From positions 248,001-312,000 of the forward strand of contig BGZK01000525.1 of NCBI GenBank assembly GCA_005406025.1: 64,000 nt of DNA, in the 5' to 3' direction. The position numbers and the translations under genes are program-made. The notes beneath the pieces were generated by a model. The model made no database searches and was not told where the DNA came from. It saw only the letters and a list, made by a program, of their open reading frames with translations. Shown piece by piece: positions 23,661 through 35,383 of this stretch. The stretch comes from Eumeta japonica. Taxonomy: Eukaryota > Arthropoda > Insecta > Lepidoptera > Psychidae. The first letter of the stretch is position 1, and each line of letters opens with the position of its first letter.

Positions 23661-23737
23661 TGCTGACCGGTTACGAGGGCTGCTATTTATGTGTCAGAGA
23701 TATCGAAAGGAACAAACATCTATCATTTAATATGGTT

Positions 23738-25119
23738 TTATTGCTTTTCAAAATATTCGCCGTGATGATCGATGCACTTTTGCATACCCTGAAACCAATT
23801 TTATTGCTGTGGCGTATCGGATCAAAATTGATTAAAACTACATAAATAAACACACATAAATATAGCATTACACAAACACATAAAGAATATGTTAACTTAC
23901 CGAGACGTGTGTCGCTACGGTGTGCATTGGAAATGCAATGAATTAATTTTGTTCTATCTACTTTTGCTGACCCATGCCCGAATTAGTCAGATGATGCACA
24001 ACACTGGGGTTGACGCGAACTATTTCATAGTGCATTTTGCCTATAATTTATCGCCCATTTTACCGGAAATAAGTGTTGATGTAAGTAAACTATATTTAGT
24101 TAATAAATAAATAAGAGTGTGAAACAAATAAGTGTCTTTAAATTAACTTGACCGAAAGCCAGAGTAATTTGATACTACCTGCGCGTAAGTCTTGTTTGTA
24201 CATTAAAACACTTATCTAAATAGCACTTTTCCATTCTAATTGAGGTATCTTCAAAACGTGCATTTTGAACGCATCAACGGTCTTTTCGCGGCTCGAATAA
24301 AGTTGACCGCGTAAATTATTTTCGCTTGAGAATATAGAAATCATTGGATGCCATATCGGGCTGTACGGCGAATGACCCGTCAGTTTGATCTTTTCACCTT
24401 CCAAAACCGAGTTGTTTTGGCCGACATGTTACAGATAGCATTGTCATCATGAAGAATGATTCTTCCTCCTAATTAACCGTTTTACGATTTTCTAGTGGCA
24501 CTGTAACCACAAATCCATTAATACCAAATAATAAGCAACCATTTTCTTCAAAAAGCTTGTGACATGAATAACTTTTGTTGGGTTCGGCTTATTTTCGAAA
24601 ACCCACATCGGTGACTGCTGTTTAGTTTCGGAGTGCATCGATCCAAGATTTACCTGTGTAGAACAGCTTATGACGTACCACGATTGGATTTATTTAACAT
24701 TTTTTGCACAAATCAACACGAGCCTGTTCTCGACCAATGCTCAAGTCGTACAGAATCCAACACGAACAATTTTTTTACAGTAAAGTTTCATGTACCTAGT
24801 ATGGTATGTATGCTTGTCATACTTATGCCCACCTACGCCTTTATCTCGCGATATGTAACACGACGATCTTGCATTATTAGTTCCAGCACAACATCGATAT
24901 TTTATAGTACAACAACTGATTTATAGCGATCTTCTTTAAATTCGTCCGTGAGCATAGACCGCCCACGATTAAACTCACTAAACCAGAGATATAAAGTGGT
25001 TTTGATGGTTCTTCATCCCTAAAAGTCGAAGTAAGTTGATCGATGCACTGTTTTGCAGTTAATCCACGCCGAAAATCGTAATAAACCATTACACGAAAAT
25101 TTTCACTAGTTAAATCCAT
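23738..25119 (-). pseudogene. Mariner transposase pseudogene (copy 2), interrupted
   Basis: The minus strand begins MDLTSENFRVMVYYDFRRGL (ATG at 25119), continues with CIDQLTSTF and a DE-PSK block, and then loses frame. Around 24600-24640 the DESWI-like SKSWIDALRN and EPNKS (equivalent to EPNPTK) are readable. The C-terminal half gives KIKLTGHSPYSP and NNLRGQLYSSREK, then FKMHVLKIPQLEWK (to about 24225). The true C-terminus NWFQGMQKCIDHHGEYFEKQ followed by TAA is found only at 23738-23800. Between the two lies about 400 bp foreign to mariner. Several frameshifts and stops make the gene inactive. It belongs to the same subfamily as the copy at 50456. Confidence 0.88.
23815..24222 (+). other. 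Insert within the mariner, exon-like segment of unknown origin
   Basis: This segment separates two adjacent parts of the mariner C-terminus. Read on the plus strand, it holds an open stretch with MMHNTGVDANYFIVHFAYN then LSPILPEISVD. It is preceded by a GAATTAGTCAG acceptor-like site (to 23987) and followed directly by GTAAGT at about 24080, a consensus donor. I do not recognise the peptide. It may be a captured host exon, part of another transposon or chance. No clear inverted repeats or duplicated TA mark its ends. Confidence 0.4.
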
Positions 25120-25329
25120 GGTTATAAAGACACGTAATTTTCCAAATGACGCCATAATGGTAAAACAAAACTGTCTACAGCCAAGGAGTTATATTCTTTA
25201 ATGTTGTAATTACTTTTCAAATACTGTAATTTATGTAACTAGTTCCGGATACATAAATAGCAGCCCCACATGTAGCCGTAACTAATGCTGGCATCTAGTA
25301 TACACCATTCAAAATATAATGAATTCCAA

Positions 25330-26680
25330 AAACTGCAGACCCTGCAGACCATCCTAGAACTTCCCGCTATGATATCATAGCGGGATTAATAATATTAAAG
25401 GAGCTCAAAGACACATCCTTTGAGCTTCTTTAGTTATAAATATTGTCTATTTTTAAGCTTTTCGAGCTCAAAATTGAAAATGCTCAACTCTGCAAGCTAA
25501 CTCTGTTTTTTATTTTTGAACTTAAAGCGTTCAAAAATAAAGAAATAAATTATTAAGCTCATCACGTATATAAGAACAATCAGTGCTCTCAAGATCGAAA
25601 ATATAGTTCTAATTCGTTTTGAGTTCTTCGAGTTCAAAAACTGAATATATTAAAACAGAATGCTTTTTAACATTTCGATTACAATATCTTTCGAACACGT
25701 TATTCGAATTTGATTTTCTTTATGGTATTCGATGCTGTTTCCAAAGCAGAAAAAATGACCAATTACTTCATATCAATTCGTCAAAAATGTCATAAGTTAT
25801 TTCAATTTTTTTATTATTCAAAACGATATCTTTTGAAAGGACGATTTACATTCTTTAACGGTCAAGGTTGTTGTTTAAGATCAACTGGTTAAATACTGGA
25901 ATTTATAGATAGAGTAATATAAAACTATGCTAAAAACACTTTTTTAAAAGTTTTCTCCAACTATATCTTTGAGTAAATCAACCAATATTTATGCAATTTA
26001 CGACAATCGATGCTCTTTGGGCAAAGAACCAAATTAGACTTTTATATTAAGCGGTAGAATAATCAAAATGTTATTTGCAAAAATATTTTTTTTTTTTATT
26101 TATGAGATTTCTTAAAATCTACGGGGCGAAACGATTTCAACTTTTCAAAAGTATACACACATACATAAAAAGTACAGACTTACAATCTTCATTCGAAAAT
26201 GGTCAAATCAGATTTCCAGGACCCTAAATCTACAAAATATGATGAAAGATCGATTTCGAAAATCGTACTGAAAAACAGTAACTTTCCAACTCATGAATTT
26301 TTTCAGTTTTTAATATACTATTCGTATAAATTGACCTTCCTTGGGACAAAATGATATATTTAAAAATCCATACGTTTGACCGTGCACTTCATCCCTAAAA
26401 CTTCTCGCTATGTTTTCGAGTGCAAAATACACTTGCCTCAAAGCTCAAAGATTTATCTTTTTTCGAAATAAAATAATTAAAAACCGTTGAGCTTATAGAT
26501 CGTTTCTAAAACTTTATGCTAACTTCCAACTTCACACTTTTGACTTCAAAATATACCTAGCAGTAACTTATTAAGTTCCAGCTTAACATAATGATTTTAG
26601 TGTTTTCGCAAGCTCCGACCACAAAAATATGATCTTAACAGTTTTTCTTCCAGCTCTTCCAGTTCAAACATCTAGATTTG
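25330..26680. repeat. AT-rich repeat region with palindromes and GAGCTCAAA motifs
   Basis: Holds a perfect 24-bp palindrome at 25362-25385 whose half begins TCCCGCTATGA, the same start as the transposon ends at 41761. It also has several short stems built on GAGCTCAAA/TTTGAGCTC (for example about 25403-25430) and a 13-bp stem at 25509-25521 / 25529-25541. A TTCTCGCTATG motif recurs at about 26400. It is likely a decayed non-autonomous element. No coding sequence is supported. Confidence 0.45.
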
Positions 26681-27222
26681 TATGAAAAAATACGCTATTT
26701 TTTCTATTAACGCTCGTGTCGTCTACACACTTTACAGGAGTCTTAGTAGTGTTTACAGAATTATACATTTTCTACCCTTTTACAATGTAGTCTTTTATTT
26801 CTTCTACGTCAATTTTTATCGCGATATACTCGATTTCATCGTCACACGTAGAACATGAAAATCATGATATCGTAAATAATAATAGAAATATTACAGGATT
26901 ACGATGGAGTTTATTATATTGTAATTTATATTGCACATCTTACAGAACGTCAGTAGTGAATTTAAAATGAGTATTAAAAAAAGTGTGCGTATTAGTGTAC
27001 ACACGTAAGAAGTGAAACTTCTTTGACATCATTTTCGAAAAATGATTTACTATTTACAACTTCACAGAAATTGGTTGAATAAAGCTAAATTAGATAAAGT
27101 TTATGCAAAAGGCTTTTATTATCATAGACATGGATACAAATAACTTTATAAAATTTTTTCGCTAATCACTTAATTGAAATATTATTCACGTCACTACTGA
27201 GTTTCAGAAATAGAAATGTTCA

Positions 27223-27420
27223 GAGTTTCATGTAGGAGACTTGGTAATGGTATATGTACCTAGAAGGGTGATAGGTAAAACTTTTCAATTAATGCGATGT
27301 TATAAAGGGCCATATAGAATTGTAGGAAAATTATCAAACGCTACATATAAATCGAGTCACTCAATGAAAGAATGTGAGATATAGTTCATGTATGTCGGTT
27401 GAAAAGGTTTCAACTTAGAT
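27223..27420 (+). pseudogene. LTR-retrotransposon integrase C-terminal fragment
   Basis: The frame reads FHVGDLVMVYVPRRVIGKTF, then LMRCYKGPYRIVGKLSNATY, then stops. This is the GPF/Y-like C-terminal module of retroelement integrases (F.xGDxVxV... KxxxxxxGPYxI). It lacks everything upstream and has stops at its end, so it is a short dead fragment. The following 27430-27640 (repeated GGCGCGTAACAG/GAAAAATGTTAC-type motifs) might be leader or LTR sequence, but no LTR pair is visible. Confidence 0.7.
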
Positions 27421-27949
27421 AATAGGAAAATGTAATATATACAAACTGTAAATAGATCTAGGGTGACAGAAAGTATATGTGACAGGTGGCCTTAGTAACA
27501 ATTATGTTTATGCCACGATGACATTAATAACATTGAATAAATATGGCGCGTAACGGAAAAATGTTACCCAGAAATAAAGATGGCGGTAACAGATAAAAGA
27601 TGGCGCGTAACAGAAAAACGTTACATTGGCCGATAAAAGTTTCACTTCAAAAATATAATTTTAATGAGAGGGATGTACTTGATGGATTGACAGCAAATTA
27701 TATTTTGCTTGAGTTTTGTAAGGGATAACCGTAAATCTCCCCTTGTGATATTCAATCTGCTCCTTTTTTGTTAATAATAAGTTTGTAACGCCACTAAAAC
27801 TTTTCGATCAGATAAGGAGGGAAATATCATCAGGCTTTTACACAATTCCACAGACCAGGATATTTTCGGGTATTTCTGCCTGCAGCCAAAATTTTGATAT
27901 TCTCTTTTAAATGACACTTTCAACTCATTAGTGCTAAGCTAGAGTAGAT

Positions 27950-30198
27950 CTTCTTGTAATATCACATTCTCCACTTCCGTTTCATGAACTGGATTTATGA
28001 TCGATGGTATTTTCCATCGACAGAATATCTTCAAATCTGAATCTAAAATCTTCATGCGGGGCAATCAAATGTTGAACGTATGTCTGAATATCTTCATCAA
28101 GGTATTCTACCTGCGACAAGTTTGATAACTGAAAATTCGCGCCTGCCAACATTTTCCCATCATAAATTTCAATTAACCAAGAAAAGCTGAAATTACACTT
28201 TTTGGTTTTATTAAATTGAGGCTGTCTCCTTGTAATTGTAAGTTGAGGTCATTAAATTTTTTGAACAAATCTGTCAAATACGCGATGTCTGCTTTCAAAT
28301 CGATCAAGTTTTTTTTTTTAATCTGGATCTTTACTTTCCAAAAACTTTCTAAAACTGAGTCAAAAAGTAAATAAAATCTTGATAAATATAATGCCTTTCG
28401 ACAACCAGCGTACTTCGGTGTACAGCAATTGTTGAAAGTCTTCATCATTTTCATCGCATAGTATTGCGAATAAACGCGTATTCAATTGCTTCTTATTTTG
28501 TTAACTGTATTAATCACAAATTGAAGCGTTTGGTTGCAATCTATCACTCAATTTCGCTACTAGATATACTCGGTGATAACACAATTAATTACCTCTAGTA
28601 TAATTCTTTTAAGATGACTTATAAACCCACGATATCGCTCGACCATCGCGAATAATAGCTCTTCATGAATTTCTTCGCCCATAACAAATCGAACATATGC
28701 CAATAATAATGCTTCATTGCCAGGTAAAGTTGACTCGTCCAGTTGAATAGAAAAATGAGTTTTTCGTAGATAATCACACAAGAAACTTTCAACGTCAGAG
28801 CTAATTTCGTCAATACGTCTTTGTACAGTGTTGTTACTCAAAGGAATTCTTTGAGTATGTCAAATGAAGATTTTGCAGAACAGTTTTAAAACCTCTTCAA
28901 CAGCAGGTAAAATTAACTGTTCTCCAATGGTGTGCTGTTTTCCAGATTTTGCTATAAGTAATGAGAAATTGTAAAGACCCGCAAGCCATCATCGTTGCTT
29001 TCAGACGTTGAAGAACATACTGTGCACGGTGGGTCTCTTTTCATATTTTTCCTTTAATGTTTGGAAATATTTCAAATCTTTACCTATTTTATCAGGATGA
29101 CACCTTCTTAGATGATCTTCCAGCTTTGATGGTTTCATAGAGTCATTGCTCAAAACTTTGTCATAAAAGGTATGTGGGCAATCGTTTGTCTGCCTTTGAT
29201 GGAAGAAACCAAATTTTAAATATTCAACACTGTACTGACGACACTTCTTAGATTCGGCCATGTTTTGTATCAATTACCTACCTGTAAATAAATAAAAAAC
29301 TTTGTTTTAGTAATCTTAGGCGATTCGAACTTAACAGGATATGGCTATTTTAACATAATATGATTAATCAATTATTATAAATATTATGAAATAAACAAAG
29401 TTCCGGCTGCAAACTGTTTTAATTATTAAAGCAATAAATCGCTAAGATCCATAATAGAGTTTTATGAAAACGGCTGAACTTATTTTAATGTGATATAAAA
29501 TTATTATTTCATTTATTATATTTTAATATATTTCTGTAAATTCTATAGAAACTTTTAAACAATATTTTGATATCAAAACTCCGCAATAATTAAATGAATT
29601 AGATAGGTAATAAAATAAAGTAGGGACGATAAGTTCAATCTTTCTCGGCTTAAAACTATATGCATATAACAAATAGGCAGGTAGGTACTTACTTTTCCGA
29701 CACTGGCAATCACTAATATCGATTCACTTTACTTTTCTTTAGAAAGTCTGGAAACAAATTCAATCACTGGTAACTAATATCGATTCACTTTCTTTAAAAT
29801 TCCAGAAACAAATGAGTAACGATTATCCTTGACATTCGTATTTATATTGGTGAAGAATCAAACGTTCATGCAAGATTGCAAGCACATACATCACAAGTCG
29901 TATTAATTTGCACGTCTGAACAAGCGTTGCGGACGGGACGGCGGCCGGCGCGGCAACGACAATCTCGACGCGTTGTACTGAATATGGATATGCAAGTTTT
30001 TGCACCAGTCGCTGAGCTTCTTAAAATATTATCTGCCTATATTGATAAGAAGTCAAGTCAACATTTTAGTTCTTCACTATCGAAACCAAATTAATTTTCA
30101 TGCAACCCTGCTTACGATGTGGACCCCATTTTTCGCCCAACGGGCCGTCGAGTCTCCGTGATGGACCCCAAGGGGTCCACAGATTTGGGAAATACTGG
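27950..30198 (-). mobile_element. hAT transposon (SCAND3/ZBED-like), degenerate
   Basis: The minus-strand pieces correspond in order to a hAT transposase. An N-terminal block with SKKCRQYSVEYLKFGF, KVLSNDSMKPSKLEDHL and RRCHPDKIGKDL (29001-29273) is a BED-type finger region with two of its ligands visible. A middle block has VQRRIDEISSDVE, FSIQLDESTLPGNEALLLAY and VRFVMGEEIHEELLF (28560-28841). A later block has CCTPKYAGCRKALYLSRF-like sequence (28173-28454). Frameshifts separate the blocks. The 5' leader up to about 30198 ends in GGGAAATACTGG, resembling the end of such elements, next to GACCCCAAGGGGTCCA-type palindromic subterminal sequence. The other end was not located. The enzyme would be a DDE (RNase H-like) cut-and-paste transposase; this copy is dead. 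Confidence 0.8.
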
Positions 30199-30255
30199 TC
30201 TAAATCTACTCTACCGACCTCTTTTACTTCGTGCCAGATAACTCATTGTTTTCTA

Positions 30256-30264
30256 TGCTCTGGA
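30256..30264. repeat. Target-site duplication, left (hAT copy 2)
   Basis: TGCTCTGGA, repeated exactly at 32866-32874, brackets the hAT element between them. hAT elements duplicate 8 bp; one of the nine bases may belong to the ends. Confidence 0.7.
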
Positions 30265-30629
30265 CAATGGTCGTCAAATTGCGGCCCACGGGCGTTATTT
30301 GTGCGGCCCCGGCAAAATTGCATTAATAGTCAATTATACCACATGTGCTTAATCATAAACAAATCAATATCCGACTTTGTGTTTCGGGCGACGGTTACTA
30401 GCGAGTGTCGAACTGCTCGCCGCGCCTACGCTCGCGCTGACACCTACCATACCGGCACCGCACTGGAGTCGAGCGGCAGCACGAGCCGCGCGATCTATTT
30501 CATTTGTTTTAACGCACGCACAAGACTGGACGTTTCTTCCTTCATCGAATGCGCGCGCGGTATTTATTCTGTTATCATCTAAATACTAAAGGAAGATAAC
30601 TAAACGAAAAAAAGAAATTTTCAAGAAAA

Positions 30630-32400
30630 TGGGAGGAAGAATTTTGTTTTATAAGTGGATATAAGGAAATTTGTTTAATATGCCGGGAAACTGTCGTCGG
30701 AATTAAGCGATACAATTTATTTCGCCACTACACAAGTAAGCATAGTTCATTTACCGAAGCCTACCCTTTAGAAACGATTGAAAGAAAGAATAAAATAATT
30801 CATTTGAAATCGTCAATTCATCCAACAAAAAACCTAATGACGACAGCAGTTGGGCAAAATGAGGCTATTACAAAGCATCATACCAAGTGTGTAACATTCT
30901 TGCAAAACGCATGAAACCCTTACTGATGCTGAATTGATGAAAGAGTGTATGATAACTGTTTCTCAAACGTTATTTCAAAATTTTCAAATAGTAAACAAAT
31001 AATGGCACAAGTAAACAAGCTTACACTTTCTGAATCCACCTGTCGCCGCCGTGTTGAAGATATTTCGAAAAATTTGTTTGAGGCAGTAATTGACAAACTG
31101 AAAAACTGCAAATACTTTAGTCTTGCTTGCGATTCCAGTACGGATATAACTTCTATGTCTCAGTGCTCATTATTTGTTCGGTACTGTACAATGGACGGAA
31201 TCATAGAAGACTTCTTAGCAGTGATTACCATGAAGGGTCATACGAGGGTTGTGATTTTATGGAAGTTCTAAAAGAATTTGTAGAAAAACACGGAATACCC
31301 GTAAATAAGTTGATATCAGTGTGTACCGATGGTTGTCCGTCAATGGTGGGTGCAAATAATGGTTTGATTGCTTTAATGAAGAAGGAATGGAATTTACCTA
31401 ATTTATTGCCATTCATTGCTTGCTGCATCAAGAAACTTTGGCATGTAAAATTTCGAATAACATGTTAAAAGACGTGATGAATACGATTGTAAACATTATA
31501 AATTTTATTCGCGCGCGCGAACTTAATCATCGAAAATTCAAAGACCTTCTTGAAGAATTACAAACTGATGTTATCTTATACAATGCCGTCAGATGGTTAA
31601 GCAAGGGAAGAGTATTAGAACGGTTCTTTCATTTGAAACACGAAATAATACTTTTGCAGGTGGCAAAGTACCCTCAACTACAACAAAATGACTGGTGGAC
31701 ACTTGCGGCTTTTGACCGATATCACTATGAAATTCAATAGTCTTAATTTAGACATGCAAGGACCTAACAAAATAATGGGCAAATGACAAATAAAGTTTTG
31801 CATTTGAGAAAACTGCGATTATATATAAACGAACTCGAAGCAGAAGATTTTCAAATTTTCCAACTGTTGCTGCTCTGCAATCCGAGTTTCTATTCCCGAC
31901 AGTACTATTCATCAAGACTTGATATCCTATTTGAAAGAATATCTGAGAGAAATACAAAATAGATTTGACGATGTGCGAGAGATTAAGAACTGCTTTACTC
32001 TTGTGGAAAATCCTTGCACGTTCAAAACGAAGATATGAAATTATTTTGTCAGTTTGGATTTTCTAAAACACAGTTGATGAATGAAATCATTGAACTAAAA
32101 CACGACACGCAGCTAAAGCTAGTTTCATTGAGCACCGTGAAAAGCAGGAGTACAATGAATTTTGGAAAATGCCCTAGCAAGTATAAATCTTTGCAAGACT
32201 GCGCACAATTCGTTTTAACCATATTTTCTTCAATACCTCTGTGAAGCTTCATTTTCGAAAATGAGCTTCTTGAAAAATAAATCCGTAATCGTCTTTCCAC
32301 TCATTTAGAAGACACAATGAGGATCGCATGTAGTCCAAAAGATGCCAATATACAAGAAATAATTAAAAAGTTCAACACCATAATTCCTAATTATAAAACA
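30630..32400 (+). pseudogene. hAT transposase pseudogene (GTF2IRD2/ZBED-like)
   Basis: Shifting frames give the expected order. These are LTLSESTCRRRVEDIS; a catalytic-core start with KYFSLACDSSTDITSMSQCS and LFVRYC (about 31110-31180); DFMEVLKEFVEKHGIP and LISVCTDGCPSMVG (second acidic block, 31250-31350); KKEWNLPNLLPFIACCIKK, a degraded version of the usual HC-I-H-QE stretch; and VRWLSKGRVLERFFHLKHEI. At the C-terminus a hAT dimerisation-like SLQDCAQFVLTIFSSIPL is followed by CEASFS-like sequence (about 32190-32280). At least five frameshifts or stops break it. Relatives of this transposase were domesticated in vertebrates (GTF2IRD2, ZBED), but this copy is clearly inactive. Confidence 0.82.
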
Positions 32401-32587
32401 TAGGTATTTTGATTACCATGTTGAACTTTTTAATAAATCATACCTTACTAACATATGTTTATAAATTCAATTATCTTTTTCTAATAAATATTGTAATTAA
32501 TAATATATATGAATACCTACTTTTTTTGATATCAACTCCCACACGAACGACGTCGCGCACGCTAGTGCGAAGTGAATAATGAAATGA

Positions 32588-32765
32588 GCTGAATACCTAC
32601 ATATTATGTAATAGTTATTCCCGGGATAAAAATTATCCTATGTCCTTCCCCAGAACTCGAACTATCTCCATACAGTCCAGTGGTGGTTTAAGCGTAGAGA
32701 GGTAACACACAGACAGACAGACAAACTTTCGCATTTATAAGATTAGTATGGACTAGTATGGATAA
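32588..32765 (+). mobile_element. SINE/LINE-tail-like lepidopteran repeat nested in hAT
   Basis: Contains TTCCCGGGATAAAAATTATCC, TCCTTCCCCAGAACTCGAAC and ACAGACAGACAGACAAACTT, then TTTCGCATTTATAAGATTAG. This combination is a familiar dispersed sequence in moth and butterfly genomes. The end is followed by TAGTATGGA repeated twice (TTAGTATGGACTAGTATGGAT), probably a tail repeat or insertion duplication. It lies inside the duplicated-target hAT element, so it is a later insertion. Confidence 0.6.
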
Positions 32766-33129
32766 GTGTGCAAAGGCTCTTGAAGCGCCTTCACATACTC
32801 TGCGGCCCGGCCCTGGTACTCACATTGTCATGTGTGGCCCTTGGCTAGTAAAGTATGACGACGGCTGCTCTGGACTATCTTCATGCGTTTAAATTATGTG
32901 ATTAGTATGCTTCCAATCATTACATTACTCCGAGAGCATAGATTAACATCAGAGGGGTTAAATAAGCAGCATGAAAAACAATAGAGAGTGTTTGGAAAGC
33001 GAATACAGCAACTATTTTCTTTTGACGTTTTCATTATTCTTTAATTTACGAATAAATAAAGATTTTTTAAAATACCTAGTTACTGATTTATGGCCATCTT
33101 TATAGATTCAGGATGTTTCGAAAAAGTCA

Positions 33130-34160
33130 GAATCCTTAGTTTGAAAATATCCCTTATGAATCACAGTTTCGCAACATTTTACTGTAAGATTTTCAAGAAA
33201 ATAAACAGCGGGATCGTGTGATATTTTTTTCTGGGTTGGAAAACTGTTGTTCAAGTGACACAGTTATCGTTGTAGGTGAAGTCGTCGAAGTTTTTTTTAT
33301 ATTTATATCACACAAACGGTCGCCTTCTGGTTCAATTACTTTTCCAAAATCGGTAGAAATCGGTAAAGAACTTGAAGATTCAGATATTTCCGCAATTTGT
33401 GATCGTAACGATTTTTCATGAGATAGGATAGTATTTGATTGCTACTTACAGAAGTTTCTTCAGTAGTAGTAGTAAAATATGATGTCAGTTTTAGTAACTT
33501 TTCACTTACTTCCTTCTGATGTATAGCTTTTTGTTTTTTTTTGAGATCCACTAAAATATAACCGTTTCGACATTTTATATTATAATTCTGTATTTATTTT
33601 TACACCGAAAATTATCGCTGACACAAAAAAAAAACGGAAACGACGATAAAATCAAAGAATACTTCAAAGCAGAGTCAGTAACAACTTTAAACAAAACAAA
33701 CGCATCATATTTCAAACAAATGTGTACTCGGGAATCCCAAACCGACGAATGGGGCGGCGCGGAGTGCTTGGTGCGGAAATCCCCTGTCGCTCTGGCTCAC
33801 TTGTTGATGTCGTTGTGCCGTTTCGCCATACCTACACTTTTGTTTCGTCGCTTGTTGTTATGTTTATTGTTCTTAATGCCAAAAAAACATTATAATAATT
33901 TGATAGTCAAACGTAGTTCTCAAGTCGTTTTTCAACTTAACTAAAGATGAAACAGTCAAGAAATACAAAAACAAAATATGAAGAAGCTTACGTACATAAG
34001 TTACGGTTTTGATGCGGAAACGAATCTTGTCCTACCCTAAACTGAATAACCATATCTACAACTGGAGAAGAAATACTTAGAGTTACTAAGGGTTACTATC
34101 GATGATCTCGGGACCCCTGGGCACGTGCCCAGAGTGCCCAATGGTAAAGAGGGGCCTGTC
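33130..34160 (-). pseudogene. hAT fragment (ZMYM1-like), N-terminal part
   Basis: The minus strand reads KKKQKAIHQKEVSEKLLKLT then SYFTTTTEE (from 33551). This lysine-rich lead into a '-YFT-' segment precedes the TTF-type zinc finger of ZMYM1-like hAT transposases. Further frames to about 33200 are acidic and Ser-rich. The region near 34110-34160 (CCCTGGGCACGTGCCC, AGTGCCCAATGGTAAAGA) resembles the 5' terminal region of the same type of element, so the copy may begin there. The catalytic part is missing. Identification is by resemblance only. Confidence 0.5.
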
Positions 34161-34339
34161 TGTAAGCCAAATGCATATGATAATCTACTATAAGTTTTCA
34201 AGCAAAAAGTAGTCTGCAGACTTTTTAACTGCAGCATCAGATAAATATTATTATACATTGTAGCAAAATAATTGGATTTATACAACGTGCCCCAAAATTC
34301 AACGATAAACGGGCACCGACGGGTGGACCTGCCCATGAC

Positions 34340-34860
34340 TACTCAAGAATAAAAAAAAACATTTTTTATCTATTTTTTTATGAAAAAAATAAATAAAATT
34401 GATTTTTTCTGAAAATGTACACCCCTTATGATAGTTTTAACTACCATCATCACAGTTTTTCAAATATTTTTGAGTTTTTTTTTTTGTATTGACAACCTAA
34501 GTAGTGCTGCTATGCACTACAACCCCTAAATATCCCATAATACTAGTAGTTTTTAAACAACAAACCCTCAAAATAATTTTTCTTCCTCAAATTTTATAAG
34601 AATTTTACTTATAGACTATTTTCACTCATCATGGTGCAAAAAAAAGTATGAACACAGGTATGGCAAGTCTTTTTAAAAATTGGCGCAAATAACCAAGATT
34701 CTAAAATGGTAAAATACTCTATTATAAATAGTCACAAAAAAAAAATGCGAAGGTACTATCTAAACAAGAACAAAATTTGATAAATTGTTGTTGTTCATAA
34801 TAATCACTTTTATCTTGTACAAGTTATTTGTTATTAAAATTGAAATTTAATAAGTCGAAA
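34340..34860. other. AT-rich, nothing recognised
   Basis: Poly-A/T-rich sequence without a coding frame or clear repeat structure. Confidence 0.5.
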
Positions 34861-34862
34861 AA

Positions 34863-35338
34863 TTGGTTGCCTGTAAAGTCGGTATACGGGCGAAAGTTTT
34901 ACGTGACAACGACTTTGAATGGTAAAATCATTTTAATGTGAATATTCATTCGTATAGTAGGAAGAAGGATGAAATAATAGTAACAATTTAAAACATTTAT
35001 TTATACAAAGAATTATATTTAAAACATTAATTTATACAAAGAATCTCGCACTGAATTTCATATTAACAAAATTTTATTTTTACCTTTACACATACATACG
35101 TATTTATATACAAAATATACATACAATAACTTGCAATACATTTGCAAGCTATGCACTAATTCTCTAGTGCTGCGCGCGCGGCAGACCGATCATAGTTGAG
35201 TGGGAGAGAGACGCAAGGCATTCGGCGGGCCTCTCTCTCGTTCGGTGACTCATCGTAACGTTACCGAGCGTTACACTTTTTCATAAGTGACTCCCAGCCG
35301 CAACCTAATTTAAGACGTTGTCACGTCAATAAATAAAA
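34863..35338. mobile_element. MITE-like element, copy 1
   Basis: Starts GGTTGCCTGTAAAGTCGG, then CGAAAGTTTTACGTGACAACG, and ends with AAGACGTTGTCACGTCAA. The outer motif ACGTGACAACG and its complement CGTTGTCACGT form subterminal inverted repeats. The centre has a GC-rich core (about 35168-35260). The copy at 49305-49700 shares both ends. There is no ORF, so this is a non-autonomous family. Its right edge lies just before the stop codon of the transposase at 35384, so the two may be parts of one composite insertion. Confidence 0.6.
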
Positions 35339-35383
35339 CAAACAATATTACATTTCATTCGTTTATTTACAGAATTAAAGTAA

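Larger units (their letters stand above)
23672..25268 (-). mobile_element. Mariner element with terminal inverted repeats (copy 2)
   Basis: The ends carry the same 16-base core: GGGCTGCTATTTATGT at 23677-23692 and its reverse complement at 25251-25266. The related copy at 50.3 kb starts with nearly the same ACGAGGGTTGCTATTTATGT, so these are true element ends. The span of about 1.6 kb is roughly 0.3 kb longer than a standard mariner, and the excess is explained by an insertion of about 400 bp near the 3' end of the transposase gene. Confidence 0.85.
30265..32865 (+). mobile_element. hAT transposon bounded by target-site duplications
   Basis: The 2.6-kb element starts CAATGGTCGTCAAATTGCGGCC and ends in sequence whose reverse complement begins GCCGTCGTCATAC. 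The shared GTCGTCA and a subterminal GGCC-rich zone suggest imperfect terminal repeats. Nine identical bases flank it. The leader (30380-30560) is CpG-rich, unlike the AT-rich neighbours. A SINE-like tail element is nested near its 3' end. Confidence 0.75.

Noticed and set aside
30100..30589. 160-codon and 70-codon plus-strand frames
   Set aside because: They span the CpG-rich leaders and ends of two hAT elements and cross an element border, so they cannot be one gene.
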